This document shows, one piece after another, positions 34,551-45,390 of a stretch of DNA of 64,000 bases. The position numbers and the translations under genes are program-made. Below the pieces are notes generated by a model. It saw nothing but the letters and a program-made list of their open reading frames with translations, ran no database searches and was not told the DNA's origin. This stretch comes from Glutamicibacter nicotianae (lineage in GTDB: Bacteria; Actinomycetota; Actinomycetes; Actinomycetales; Micrococcaceae), in NCBI RefSeq assembly GCF_006539525.1, contig NZ_BJNE01000002.1, forward strand, positions 349,645 to 413,644, in the 5' to 3' direction. Positions within the stretch are counted from its first letter, which is position 1, and each line of letters begins with the position of its first letter.

Positions 34551-35102
34551 CTACTGTTCGGTGGACAGCGGGGCCAGGCGTTCCTGCGGCCGGCCGCGGG
34601 TCGCACCAGCCAAGGCGATCAGGATTTCGCCGGCATGCGGAGCATCGGCGATCCTGGCCTCGACGCTCTGGTGGTGCGAACGGATCGTGGCATCGGTGAA
34701 ATGCTTGAGCGGGATGTCGAACTGCACTCCGGCCGGTCCGCGCTTTTCCACGGCCGGCAGCAAGGTGGTGGCGTTGGCCGCATCGCGGAAGTGGTTGCCG
34801 AATTTCAGGGTGTGGATCAGGGCCGAGCCATGTTCGATTTCCCCGTCCAGGCCCACGATGGCTGCTTTGCCGTAGGCTTCCAGCGGGGCGCCCAGCGCTT
34901 CGATTACGCGGGGTGCCAGCAGGGCGCCCAAATCCGAGGCCACCTTGTCGATGCCCTCGGTCAGGTCTTCCACGAAGCCCTGGCCTGCCCAGGGGTTGTC
35001 GAACACAGCGGCCACAATGACCACCTTGGCCGCCGGCTCGACTGGACGGCCGCCTTCGGAAGCGGTTTCCTCGACGATGGTGACAAGCTTGCGGTAGTTC
35101 AT
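34551..35102 (-). CDS. DUF1185 (amino acid synthesis family) protein, copy 2
   Basis: The 183-residue protein has NPWAGQGFVEDLTEG, an APLEAYGKAAIVGLDGEIEHGSALIH-type core and the DAPHAGEILIA segment, all shared with the upstream paralogue. ATG 35102 overlaps that gene's stop by 4 bp. The family is labelled amino acid synthesis, but its reaction is not established to my knowledge. The conserved His and Asp/Glu residues could support hydrolysis or ring formation in this catabolic operon. Confidence 0.82.
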   Translation of the reverse strand: MNYRKLVTIVEETASEGGRPVEPAAKVVIVAAVFDNPWAGQGFVEDLTEGIDKVASDLGALLAPRVIEALGAPLEAYGKAAIVGLDGEIEHGSALIHTLKFGNHFRDAANATTLLPAVEKRGPAGVQFDIPLKHFTDATIRSHHQSVEARIADAPHAGEILIALAGATRGRPQERLAPLSTEQ

Positions 35103-35767
35103 AGTTGGATTCCCTTCAGGATTTCGGAGGTGATGACTTGGTCGGTGGTGCGGTCGCCGATGCGGGCGTGCGGACGCGGTCCGGTGGATGCCGCGGCGAT
35201 CACGGCGATCTCCCCGGCATGCGGGGCGTCGGGCAAGGACAGCTCCAGGGTCTGGTAGTGGGTTCGGGTGGCCGCTGCGGTCTTGTGCCACATCGGTACG
35301 CGCAGCGACTCACCGGGAACGCCTCGGCCGTCGACAAAGCAGATGATCGAGGTGCCACCGAGAGCTTCGCGCAGCAGGTTGCCGAAGAAAGGAGTGTGGA
35401 TCAGCGCGCCGGCGTGCTCCAGTTCCCCATCGCTGCCCACCAAAGCGGCCTTGCCGAAAGCTTCGACCTTCTCGGCTCCGCCCAAGGCTTGGAGCAGGCG
35501 ATCCGAGAGCAGCTTGGCCAGCAAAGGAGCGATGGCTTCGGTCCGCTCGGACAAGTCCTGCGACGTTCCGGTGCCCAGCCATGGATTAGGGATGACAGCG
35601 GTGGCCGTCGCACGGGTGATGGCGCCCAGCTCGCGGTGGGGAAGTTCTTCCACCGTGCACGAGATCTTGCGCAAGCCGATGGCCCGGGCCAAGTCCTCGT
35701 AGGCATCGAGCGTTGATCTGTTGCTCAAATCGATGAGCTGGGACGGCTGGGCCAGTGGAGAATTCAT
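35099..35767 (-). CDS. DUF1185 (amino acid synthesis family) protein, copy 1
   Basis: The 222-residue protein shares NPWLGTGTSQDLSE, VEAFGKAALVGSDGELEHAGALIH and DAPHAGEIAVIA with copy 2. It has an N-terminal extension of about 35 residues. ATG 35767 is chosen because AAAGGA lies nine bases upstream, a few codons inside the longest frame. It is the first gene after the GntR regulator. A hetero-oligomer with copy 2 is likely. Confidence 0.82.
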   Translation of the reverse strand: MNSPLAQPSQLIDLSNRSTLDAYEDLARAIGLRKISCTVEELPHRELGAITRATATAVIPNPWLGTGTSQDLSERTEAIAPLLAKLLSDRLLQALGGAEKVEAFGKAALVGSDGELEHAGALIHTPFFGNLLREALGGTSIICFVDGRGVPGESLRVPMWHKTAAATRTHYQTLELSLPDAPHAGEIAVIAAASTGPRPHARIGDRTTDQVITSEILKGIQL

Positions 35768-35798
35768 CTGGTTATTCCTTTGCAAGGCTATTGTGGGG

Positions 35799-36497
35799 CT
35801 AACCCGGTTGTTCTTCGTCTTCTTCTTTCATCGCTGCCAGGGCAGCCGACTGGCTTGATGCTGCAACATGCCTGCGCATCACGAGTTCTGCGGCCAATGG
35901 ATCCTTGGAGCTGATGGCGTCGATGATTGCCTGATGCTCGTCCTTCGAATTCTGCAAGCGCCCGGGCAAGCTCAGCGTCTGCGAAACAATGCGATGGTAG
36001 GCCAGCTGGTTCATCAGCAGGTCATAGTGCTCGGATAGCTTCCTGTTGTCGGCTCCGGCTACCAAGGTGCTGTGGAATTCATGGACCAATTGCGAATAGA
36101 GTTCGGCGTCGCCGCGTTCGACGGCCTGCTGGCTGCGTGCAACGTTTTCCTTGAGCTGGTCCAGTTCAGGTACGGCCCCGCGCCTGGCCAGCAAGCCAGC
36201 GGCCAATCCCTCAAAGGCTTCCTTGAGCGAAAACATCTCGTGGATTTCGCGCTGGGTAGGCTTCCTGACGAAAGTTCCGACCCGCGCTCGCACCTCAACC
36301 AAGCCCTCGCGCTCCAGCTGCTTCAAAGCTTCCCGGATCGGAGTGCGGCTGACCTCGAAATCTTGCGCGAGGGCAGTCTCCGCCAATAGGTCCCCAGGTT
36401 GGACAACTCCGGTGACGATCATCTGACGGAGCCTGCCGAGCAGCGGCGTCTCCGGGTTGCTTCTGGCTTTTGATTCCACGATTGAACTCTCTTGCAT
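35799..36497 (-). CDS. GntR-family regulator (FCD type) of the catabolic island
   Basis: The 232-residue protein has the winged-helix ALAQDFEVSRTPIREALKQL (about 42-61) and a helical FCD domain (VHEFHSTLV; RRHVAAS), with histidines fit for a metal site. The promoter of its gene overlaps two TTGYATRCAA sites and its ATG sits inside one, so it is probably leaderless and autorepressed. A third site is on the divergent promoter. The inducer is likely the catabolic substrate. Confidence 0.9.
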   Translation of the reverse strand: MQESSIVESKARSNPETPLLGRLRQMIVTGVVQPGDLLAETALAQDFEVSRTPIREALKQLEREGLVEVRARVGTFVRKPTQREIHEMFSLKEAFEGLAAGLLARRGAVPELDQLKENVARSQQAVERGDAELYSQLVHEFHSTLVAGADNRKLSEHYDLLMNQLAYHRIVSQTLSLPGRLQNSKDEHQAIIDAISSKDPLAAELVMRRHVAASSQSAALAAMKEEDEEQPG

Positions 36498-36501
36498 ACA
36501 A
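36492..36501. promoter_or_regulatory. GntR operator O1 (TTGCATACAA) on the regulator's start
   Basis: This near-palindrome lies over the predicted +1 and start codon of the GntR gene (CAT at 36495-36497). It is inverted relative to O2, 21 bases away. Confidence 0.72.
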
Positions 36502-36503
36502 GA

Positions 36504-36532
36504 ACTCTATCCATAGATTCCCTTGTATGCAA
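36504..36532 (-). promoter_or_regulatory. Promoter of the GntR-led operon
   Basis: Read on the minus strand: TTGCAT (36532-36527), a 17-base spacer, TAGAGT (36509-36504) and then six bases to the ATG at 36497. That predicts a leaderless mRNA. The -35 lies inside operator O2. Confidence 0.6.
36523..36532. promoter_or_regulatory. GntR operator O2 (TTGTATGCAA)
   Basis: Inverted copy of O1 covering the -35 element of the GntR promoter. The same 10-bp core in three places of a 140-bp region is the main evidence. Confidence 0.72.
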
Positions 36533-36590
36533 CAGAAACTTAGTCGATCGGCATGAAATCGCTAAATTAAAGAGAATTTTTTGAAATGTG

Positions 36591-36618
36591 TTGACTCCAT
36601 CACAACCTTTGCTAGCAT
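36591..36618 (+). promoter_or_regulatory. Promoter of the flavin reductase / BCCT arm
   Basis: TTGACT (36591-36596), a 16-base spacer and TAGCAT (36613-36618) are followed by seven bases to ATG 36626. A leaderless transcript is predicted, and O3 covers the start. Confidence 0.6.
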
Positions 36619-36621
36619 TTC

Positions 36622-36631
36622 TTGCATGCAA
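36622..36631. promoter_or_regulatory. GntR operator O3 (TTGCATGCAA)
   Basis: A perfect 10-bp palindrome over the predicted +1 and ATG of the divergent gene. It matches the O1/O2 core. Confidence 0.72.
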
Positions 36632-37600
36632 CAAATTGTAAATTCACTCCAGCCTGTCAAGGAATCGCTCGTCAATGCTTGGGAAGCGGCTTGGGACCGA
36701 GGGCAGGTCGAAGCCCTGGACGAGATCTTCCACGCGGACTTCCGGAGAATCAGCAAGAAATCCAAGAACGTCGCCACCATTGGCGAACTGAAGCAGGAGA
36801 TCCTGTCCGTTCGGGATGCTTTCCCGGATCTGGTGACAAGAATCGACCACCTGCTCGTTGATGAGCAGGAGCAGTCCATCGCGATTTTCTGGCACACCAC
36901 CGGGACCTTCATCAACGATCTGCAGGGAGTGCCGGCTACTGGCAACACCGTGGAAACCCGTGGTTCCAACCTGATGAAGATCCAGGATGGAAAGATCATC
37001 TCCGAGCAGGTGACGTGGGACCAGAGCGAGCTGCTGGAAGATGTGGGAGTCCCTTCGCTCAAGTCCGCATTCGAACCTGCCGGCGAAGGCGTGGTCGTGG
37101 ATGATTTGAGCGGGGTGCCGAACCTCGACGCACTCAAGGGATTCAACCGCCAGTTCGTTACCGGCGTGACCGTCGTGACCACCATGGACGAGCAGGGCAA
37201 GCCCCGCGGGCTTGCCGCGAATTCCTACGTGTCCGTTTCGCTGGAGCCGCCGCTGGTGCTCGTTTGCGTGCAGAAGACCACCAGCACCTATGCGTAGATG
37301 TTCAAATCCACCCATCTGGGCATCAACATCATGAGCAACGGACAGCGCGACACCGTGGGCACGTTCGCAGCCAAGGGCGATGACAAGTTCGCCAACCTCG
37401 AATGGCACCAAGGCCCGAACGGCAGCCCGCTGATCGACGGTTCGGCCGCGTCCATCGAAGCCGAAATCAAGGAGCGCTTCCAGGCCAAGACCCATACCGT
37501 ATTCATCGCCAAGGTCAAGCATTCCGAGGTCGCCCAGCTTGAGCCGATGGTCTACAAAGCCGGCCGGTTCTACGACGGCGCCGAATTGACCGCGCTGTAG
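36626..37600 (+). pseudogene. SnoaL-like / flavin reductase fusion interrupted by in-frame TAG
   Basis: One frame of 324 sense codons is split by TAG at 37295-37297. Residues 1-~140 form a SnoaL/NTF2-like domain (NAWEAAWDRGQVEALDEIF; FWHTTGTF). From ~165 a DIM6/NTAB-type flavin reductase domain starts (FVTGVTVVTTMDEQGKPRGL; SLEPPLVLVCVQKTTSTYA). The stop falls in that domain's conserved core, and the remaining 100 residues continue it directly (MFKSTHLGINIMSNGQRDTV). C to T in a CAG would explain it. Alternatives: two polypeptides by TAGATG restart, read-through, or a sequencing error. It probably should supply FMNH2 to the luciferase-like monooxygenase. Confidence 0.8.
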
Positions 37601-37644
37601 CCCGGCGCTGGCAGAATCCTCCAAGACAACGAAGTGTGAGAGCC

Positions 37645-39303
37645 ATGAAAACCGAAACCAACGAAATGCAGGGCAACGGGCCACGCGGAGGGCCTACGCT
37701 CACCGGCGGCAAATTGCGCCGGGCTGCGGACAAGAACGAAGCGAAACAGGTCTACAAGCAGCTCCAGCGCCCAGGCAGCGTCCTCTTCCTTTCGCTGGCC
37801 CTGGTCGTGGTCTTCGTGCTGTGGGCGGCTTTTGCACCGGAGCGGCTCAATGCACTGATGTCCGGGGCGTCCAGCTGGTCGGCGCAGTACATTGGCTGGA
37901 GCTACCTGCTGGTTACTCTCGGCTGCATCGTGCTGATGCTGTTCCTGGCCTTTTCGCGCTACGGGGGCATCAGGCTGGGCAAGGACGCGGACCGGCCTGA
38001 ATTCTCCACTTGGGCATGGATCGCGATGATCCTCGGTGCTGTGATGGGCATCGGGCTGATCAGCTATGGGGCTGCTGAGCCGATGAGCCACTTCATGGTG
38101 CCGCCGCATGGCCGGGCCGAGCCGGAAACCATGGATGCCGCAGTTCTGGCCTTGCAATTCTCATACTTCGACTGGGGACCAAATGCCTGGGCGCTGTTCG
38201 GCGTATTTGGCCTGGCCATTGCCTATTCGACACACCGCCGGGGCAATTCGGGCCTCGTCTCGGTGATGCTCAGGCCTATCCTCGGAAAGTCGATGGACGG
38301 ATGGTTGGGGAAAATCATTGACGTGTTCACCGTGCTTGCGACGCTCTTCGGCACGACCACTTCCCTGGGGTTGGGTGCTTCGCAGATCGCCGAGGGGCTG
38401 AACAGCCTGATCGGGATTCCCACGGATTTGTTCGTCAAGATCGTGATCATCGCCGGCGTGACCATCGTCTTCACCCTCTCGGCGCTCTCCGGCGTGGGCA
38501 AAGGCATCAAATGGCTCAGCCAGGGCACGATGATCGGTGCCGCCGCTATTGGCGTCTTCGTCCTGGTATCCGGCCCCACCGGATTCATCTCCAACATCTA
38601 TTTCCGTTCCATGGGGCAGTTCCTGGGCGAATTCCCGGCCGTGGCGCTGTTGACGCCCTCGGGAGCGGAGGACTTGCAGTGGATGCAATGGTGGACCTAC
38701 TTCATGATGGCCTGGTGGCTGAGCTGGGGTGCTTTCGTCGGCATCTTCTTGGCGCGCATCTCAAAGGGCCGGACCATCCGTGAGTTCGTTTTTGCGGTCA
38801 TGGGTGTCCCGTCGCTGGTCTTCAGCGTCTGGTTCAGCATCTTCGGCGGCACCTCGATCCACCAGGAGATGAACGGCAGCTCCGGCATCGGCCAGGCGAC
38901 GCTGGAGGACACCAACAGCACTTTCTTCGCCATGCTGGCCGAGTTGCCGATACCAGAAGTGACCTCTGCCTTCACGGTAATCCTCGTGGTGCTGTTCTTC
39001 ATCACCGGTGCTGATTCCAATACCTATGTGCTGGGCACGCTGACCTCCGGCGGAAACATGTACCCCAAGCGCCCGGTCCTGGTGGTCTGGGGACTGCTCA
39101 CCGGCGTCTGCGCGATCGTGCTGCTGCTCGTGGGTGGGCTCGAAGCGCTTCAACAGGCGGCCATCCTCTCCGCGGTGCCGTTCACAGCGATTGTGACGCT
39201 GCTGGGGATGTCGCTGATGAAGGAGTTGCGCTGCGACACGCGCCTGCCGGCACCTTTGCTGGAAGCCGCAGCGCCAATTCGCAGCAGCAACGCAGCAGAC
39301 TAG
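37645..39303 (+). CDS. BCCT-family betaine/choline/carnitine transporter
   Basis: The 552-residue membrane protein has about 12 hydrophobic segments. It shows the signature region MAWWLSWGAFVGIFLARISKGRTIREF near residue 350-376 in shortened form, and GIGLISYGAAEPMSHF and FDWGPNAWALFG motifs. BCCT carriers import quaternary ammonium compounds with Na+ or H+. The tail is short, unlike osmo-sensing members, which suits nutrient uptake. It follows the flavin reductase by 44 bases under the same promoter. An upstream GTG (37636) is an alternative start. Confidence 0.9.
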   Translation: MKTETNEMQGNGPRGGPTLTGGKLRRAADKNEAKQVYKQLQRPGSVLFLSLALVVVFVLWAAFAPERLNALMSGASSWSAQYIGWSYLLVTLGCIVLMLFLAFSRYGGIRLGKDADRPEFSTWAWIAMILGAVMGIGLISYGAAEPMSHFMVPPHGRAEPETMDAAVLALQFSYFDWGPNAWALFGVFGLAIAYSTHRRGNSGLVSVMLRPILGKSMDGWLGKIIDVFTVLATLFGTTTSLGLGASQIAEGLNSLIGIPTDLFVKIVIIAGVTIVFTLSALSGVGKGIKWLSQGTMIGAAAIGVFVLVSGPTGFISNIYFRSMGQFLGEFPAVALLTPSGAEDLQWMQWWTYFMMAWWLSWGAFVGIFLARISKGRTIREFVFAVMGVPSLVFSVWFSIFGGTSIHQEMNGSSGIGQATLEDTNSTFFAMLAELPIPEVTSAFTVILVVLFFITGADSNTYVLGTLTSGGNMYPKRPVLVVWGLLTGVCAIVLLLVGGLEALQQAAILSAVPFTAIVTLLGMSLMKELRCDTRLPAPLLEAAAPIRSSNAAD

Positions 39304-39448
39304 GCGGCACAGTGGCGTGCAGCCCCGGTTGAGCCTTGGAGGTGGCCGTAATCAGTCACGGTGGCTGGCATAGCCGGGGTCCGCAAACGTAGAGTGTGCT
39401 CAAGCAGCAAGCGGTACCAGCCGCACGAAGTAGCACAAGGAGCGTTTA

Positions 39449-40276
39449 ATGGGCCGCAAGATCGCGCGCCGCCGCATCGTCAGGGCAACGCTTGAGGGCT
39501 CGCGCGTCCGCGAGGAGAAGCTGGCCGGCGAAGAGCCGTTGGAGATCCGCTTCGGCCACACCGCCTACACCACCTCCATGCGCACGCCGGGCGACGACTT
39601 CGACATGGTCACCGGCTTCTTGGTGGGCGAAGGTGTCATTTCGGCCCCCGAGCATCTGGTTTCCCTGCGCTACTGCGCCGGCACCGACGAAGCGGGCAAC
39701 CAGACCTATAACGTCATCGAGGTGCAGCTGGGCCCGGGTGCGAAGCATCCCGATCTGTTGGCCGCCCGCAACGTGGTCACGAGTTCGGCCTGCGGGATCT
39801 GCGGCACCAACTCCATCGACGAGGTGCGCAAGAATGCGGCCTTCCCGCCCGACCCGGACGCCGGGCAGGTGGAGCTGGAAACCCTGCTGGGCCTGCCCGA
39901 TACCCTGCGCGAATCGCAGCAGCTGTTCTCCGCCACCGGGGGTGTTCACGCGGCCGGGTTGTTCTCCGCCACCGGGGAGCTGCTGATCCTGCGCGAGGAC
40001 GTCGGGCGTCACAATGCCGTGGACAAGGTCATCGGGGCTGCTCTGCGCGAGGGGTTGCTGCCGCTGGGGGACACCATACTGCAGGTATCCGGACGCGCCT
40101 CCTTCGAGCTGGTGCAGAAAGCCGCGATGGCCGGAATCCCGGTCCTGGCGGCGGTCAGCGCGCCCTCGTCGCTGGCTGCGGATTTGGCCGAGGAATCGGG
40201 CCTGACGCTCGCTGCATTCTCCCGCGGACGCAGCGTGAACATTTATACACATGCGCATCGGGTGATCACAGCGTAG
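39449..40276 (+). CDS. fdhD: FdhD sulfurtransferase-like formate dehydrogenase accessory protein
   Basis: The 275-residue protein shows the FdhD core: FDMVTGFLVGEG, the CxxC pair in SSACGICGTNSID (about 111-123), GGVHAAGLF and EDVGRHNAVDKVIG. FdhD transfers sulfur from IscS to the molybdenum cofactor of formate dehydrogenases. AAGGAG is seven bases before the ATG. The gene directly precedes an FdhF/YdeP-type oxidoreductase, its likely client. Confidence 0.95.
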   Translation: MGRKIARRRIVRATLEGSRVREEKLAGEEPLEIRFGHTAYTTSMRTPGDDFDMVTGFLVGEGVISAPEHLVSLRYCAGTDEAGNQTYNVIEVQLGPGAKHPDLLAARNVVTSSACGICGTNSIDEVRKNAAFPPDPDAGQVELETLLGLPDTLRESQQLFSATGGVHAAGLFSATGELLILREDVGRHNAVDKVIGAALREGLLPLGDTILQVSGRASFELVQKAAMAGIPVLAAVSAPSSLAADLAEESGLTLAAFSRGRSVNIYTHAHRVITA

Positions 40277-40334
40277 CCTTGTAATATGTGAGCTGGATAT
40301 CAGTCCCGCCCGCGCCACCAACCAGGAGGGTCTC

Positions 40335-42656
<2,322 letters not shown>

Positions 42657-42755
42657 ACAAGAGCAACACTAAGCGCTTGACGTAAGGCACCTCGCAGCCA
42701 TTCGGGCCTTGCCGGTTGTCCATCGGGCGCCCCGGTACGGGAGAATTGACGGCGG

Positions 42756-42782
42756 GGCGCATCCGAACGCATGGGATGCGCC
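42756..42782 (+). promoter_or_regulatory. Hairpin in the leader of the NCS2 permease gene
   Basis: GGCGCATCC (42756-42764) pairs with GGATGCGCC (42774-42782) across a nine-base loop. It lies about 30 bases before the ATG. It has no T-run; a leader or terminator role is uncertain. Confidence 0.35.
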
Positions 42783-42813
42783 ATTCCGCAGTCCACCGAA
42801 GAGGAAATTCCCC

Positions 42814-44295
42814 ATGAGTGCTGCCCCCAGCCAAGCCGCTGAGAGCATCAGACCATAAGACGAACGCCTGCCTGCCCATAAAACCGTGGCCTACGGTTTC
42901 CAGCATGTGCTGACCATGTACGGCGGCATCATCGCACCGCCGCTGGTGATGGGTGGCGCCGCGGGCATGGACACAGCCGAAATGGGTGTGCTCGTTGCCA
43001 GCTGCCTGTTCATCGGCGGCCTGGCCACCATCCTGCAAACCCTGGGCGTGCCGTTCTTCGGCGCCCAGCTGCCGCTGGTCCAGGGCACGTCCTTCTCCGG
43101 CGTGGCTACCATGATCGCCATCCTCAACGGCGGGGGAGGCATGCCGGCAGTATTCGGCGCGGTGCTTGCCTCTGGCGCCATCGGCATCATCATCGCCCCG
43201 TTCTTCGCCAAGCTGCTGCGCTTCTTCCCGCCGGTGGTCACCGGCGTGGTCATCACGATTATCGGCGTCTCGCTCTTCCCGGTCACCGCCGACTGGGCCA
43301 TGGGCGGTGCCAGTGCCGGGGACTCCTACGGCTCGCTGAAGAATATCGCCCTGGCCGCTATCACCCTGCTGATCCTGCTGGCCTTGTCCAAGTCCGGCGT
43401 CCCGGCGCTTTCGCGCCTGTCGATCCTGCTGTCCATCGCGCTGGGCACGCTGGTGGCAGTGTTCCTGGGCATGGCTGATTTCTCCCAGGTGCTCACCGGC
43501 GACATCTTCGCGGTTCCCACGCCCTTCGCCTTCGGCGCACCGGTCTTCGAAATCGGTGCCATCATCTCGATGATGATCGTCATCCTGGTGACCTACACCG
43601 AAACCACCGCGGACATGCTGGCGGTGGCCGAGGTGACCGGTTCCAAGGTGGATTCGCGGCGTATCGCCAACGGCCTGCGCGCTGACATGCTCTCCTCCAC
43701 CGTCGCCCCGATCTTCAACACCTTCACCCAGTCGGCCTTCGCGCAGAATGTGGGCCTGGTGGCGATTACCGGAGTGAAGAGCCGCTTCGTGGTGGCCGCC
43801 GGCGGCGGCATCCTGGTGGTCCTCGGCCTGCTGCCGATGCTCGGCCGCGTGGTCGCCTCGATCCCTTCCCCGGTGCTGGGCGGTGCCGGCGTGGTGCTGT
43901 TCGGCTCGGTGGCAGCGGCAGGCATCCGCACCTTGGCCAAGGCCAAGGACGACAACATGAACATGCTGATCATCGCGACTTCGCTGGCCTTCGGCTGCAT
44001 CCCGATGGTCAAGCCTGATTTCTACGCCGAATTCCCTGCCTGGGTCGGCACCATCTTCCAGTCCAGCATCTCCTCGGCCACCATCATGGCCGTGCTGCTG
44101 AACATCATCTTCAATGAGCTGAACTGGGGCAAGCAGGAAACCTCGCTGCGCACCGTCTACAAGTACCAGCTGGCCGGCCTCGAAGACGGCGACCGCCTGA
44201 TCGATGGGAAGCTGTACGACTCGAAGGGCCTGGAAATCCAGGTCATCTCGGAGCAGCCGGGCCACGCCGGCGACCGGCCGATGCCGCAAGGCTAG
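42814..44295 (+). pseudogene. NCS2 uracil/xanthine permease with TAA at codon 15
   Basis: ATG 42814 has a good Shine-Dalgarno (GAGGAAA), but codon 15 (42856-42858) is TAA. The frame then continues DERLPAHKTVAYGFQHVLTMYGG, the normal N-tail and first helix of an NCS2 carrier, followed by about 12-14 helices and motifs such as QGTSFSGVAT and AVTETTADMLAVAEV-like TYTETTADMLAV. A restart at GTG 42886 would lose only the cytosolic tail, but that codon has no ribosome-binding site. It is therefore scored as a likely broken or weakly expressed gene; sequencing error is possible. Confidence 0.72.
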
Positions 44296-44320
44296 CGGCA
44301 GCGCCCATCACCAAAGGCCA

Positions 44321-44349
44321 AACGCCCCAGTTCAATGAACTGGGGCGTT
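44321..44349. terminator. Bidirectional terminator between permease and SPFH gene
   Basis: AACGCCCCAGTTCA and its inverse complement (44321-44334 / 44336-44349) form a 14-bp stem around one base, or a smaller stem with a seven-base loop. It is flanked by A-rich and T-rich ends (GTTTTGG). Confidence 0.85.
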
Positions 44350-44365
44350 TTGGACGTGAGTGGCT

Positions 44366-45256
44366 TTACTGGCTGGAGTCCTTCTGCTTGTCACCGGTCA
44401 TGGTGATCGGCTGGACGCCGGAATTGGGGAAGCAGCCGATGGGGCTCTGGCCGGACTCGGCCACGATATCCAGGCATTTGGATGTCAAGGTCTCCGGGGT
44501 CAGCGAGCGTTCCAGGATCTTGTTGGCTTCGGCTTCAGCTTCGCTGGTCTGCTTGCGCTGCTGGGCCACGCGGGTCTTGGCGGTTTCCGCCTGCAGCTCG
44601 TTGATGCGGTTCTGCGTCGGCTCATCGAAATTGATGATCGGCAAGGTGACCGAGCGGATCTCGATCTGGGTCTTGACCTTGGCCTGCATCTTTTCCTGCA
44701 CGGACTTCGCCAGTCCTTCCAGGTCCTGGCCGCCGCTGGCGGGTTCGCCGTATTCCAGTGGATCGTAGGTGGCCATGACCTCGTTCAGCGCGGCACGGAA
44801 GTTGCGGTCGACCAAATTGGACTGGATGCCCTCGAAGGTGCGGTAATCCAGGAAAACATCCATGGCATCATCGGTCTTCAGCTGCCACTGGATGGACGCA
44901 TCCACATCGGCGCGGCCGTTGTTGCCCAGCCGGACCGGGATGGCACTGTCGGCTGAGTAGACATCGTTCTGCACCGACCCATCCAGCTTTTCGACCTTTT
45001 CCCATGGCCACTTCAGATGGAAGCCGTTGCTCACCACGGAGGTCGGCCTGCCCAGCGCGACCTTCACGCCGACGGTGCGTGGCTGCACGATGGTGGTGGA
45101 CATGATGGCCAGCACGATCAGTGACACGATGAAAACGGTGATTCCGGTGAAGCGGGTGGCGGCACGATTCTTGTTTTCCGGTTTCATGGCATTTCCGGCA
45201 AGCAAGACAAGCAATCCTGCGATGGCGCAAAGGACGGTAATGATGGTGGGGAACAT
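44366..45256 (-). CDS. SPFH/prohibitin-family membrane protein
   Basis: The 296-residue protein has two N-terminal hydrophobic segments (about 1-20 and 36-54), then the SPFH domain (VQPRTVGVKVALGRPTSVV; VDASIQWQL), and a charged coiled-coil-like stretch rich in Glu/Gln/Lys/Ala near 225-262. Such proteins form oligomers organising membrane microdomains. The family member is probably an HflK/stomatin-like one; the exact role is unknown. Confidence 0.85.
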   Translation of the reverse strand: MFPTIITVLCAIAGLLVLLAGNAMKPENKNRAATRFTGITVFIVSLIVLAIMSTTIVQPRTVGVKVALGRPTSVVSNGFHLKWPWEKVEKLDGSVQNDVYSADSAIPVRLGNNGRADVDASIQWQLKTDDAMDVFLDYRTFEGIQSNLVDRNFRAALNEVMATYDPLEYGEPASGGQDLEGLAKSVQEKMQAKVKTQIEIRSVTLPIINFDEPTQNRINELQAETAKTRVAQQRKQTSEAEAEANKILERSLTPETLTSKCLDIVAESGQSPIGCFPNSGVQPITMTGDKQKDSSQ

Positions 45257-45377
45257 GATCTCCTCGATGACGTGATGGTATTCAATATTCTATCGTTTAG
45301 ATAATTGAGAACCGTTTTGGACACGGCAACGCGGCGAAGGAGATTTTGCCATCCCCAGGAAAACAGGTTGCGGGAAC

Positions 45378-45383
45378 TAGAAT
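45378..45383 (+). promoter_or_regulatory. Candidate -10 for a leaderless aldo/keto reductase mRNA
   Basis: TAGAAT ends seven bases before ATG 45391 with no Shine-Dalgarno sequence between. A -35 match is weak. Confidence 0.4.
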
Positions 45384-45390
45384 CGTAGAC

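Noticed and set aside
37295..37297. Amber codon as pyrrolysine
   Set aside because: No pylT or pylS is seen and the host type is not known to use pyrrolysine; mutation, restart or sequencing error is simpler.
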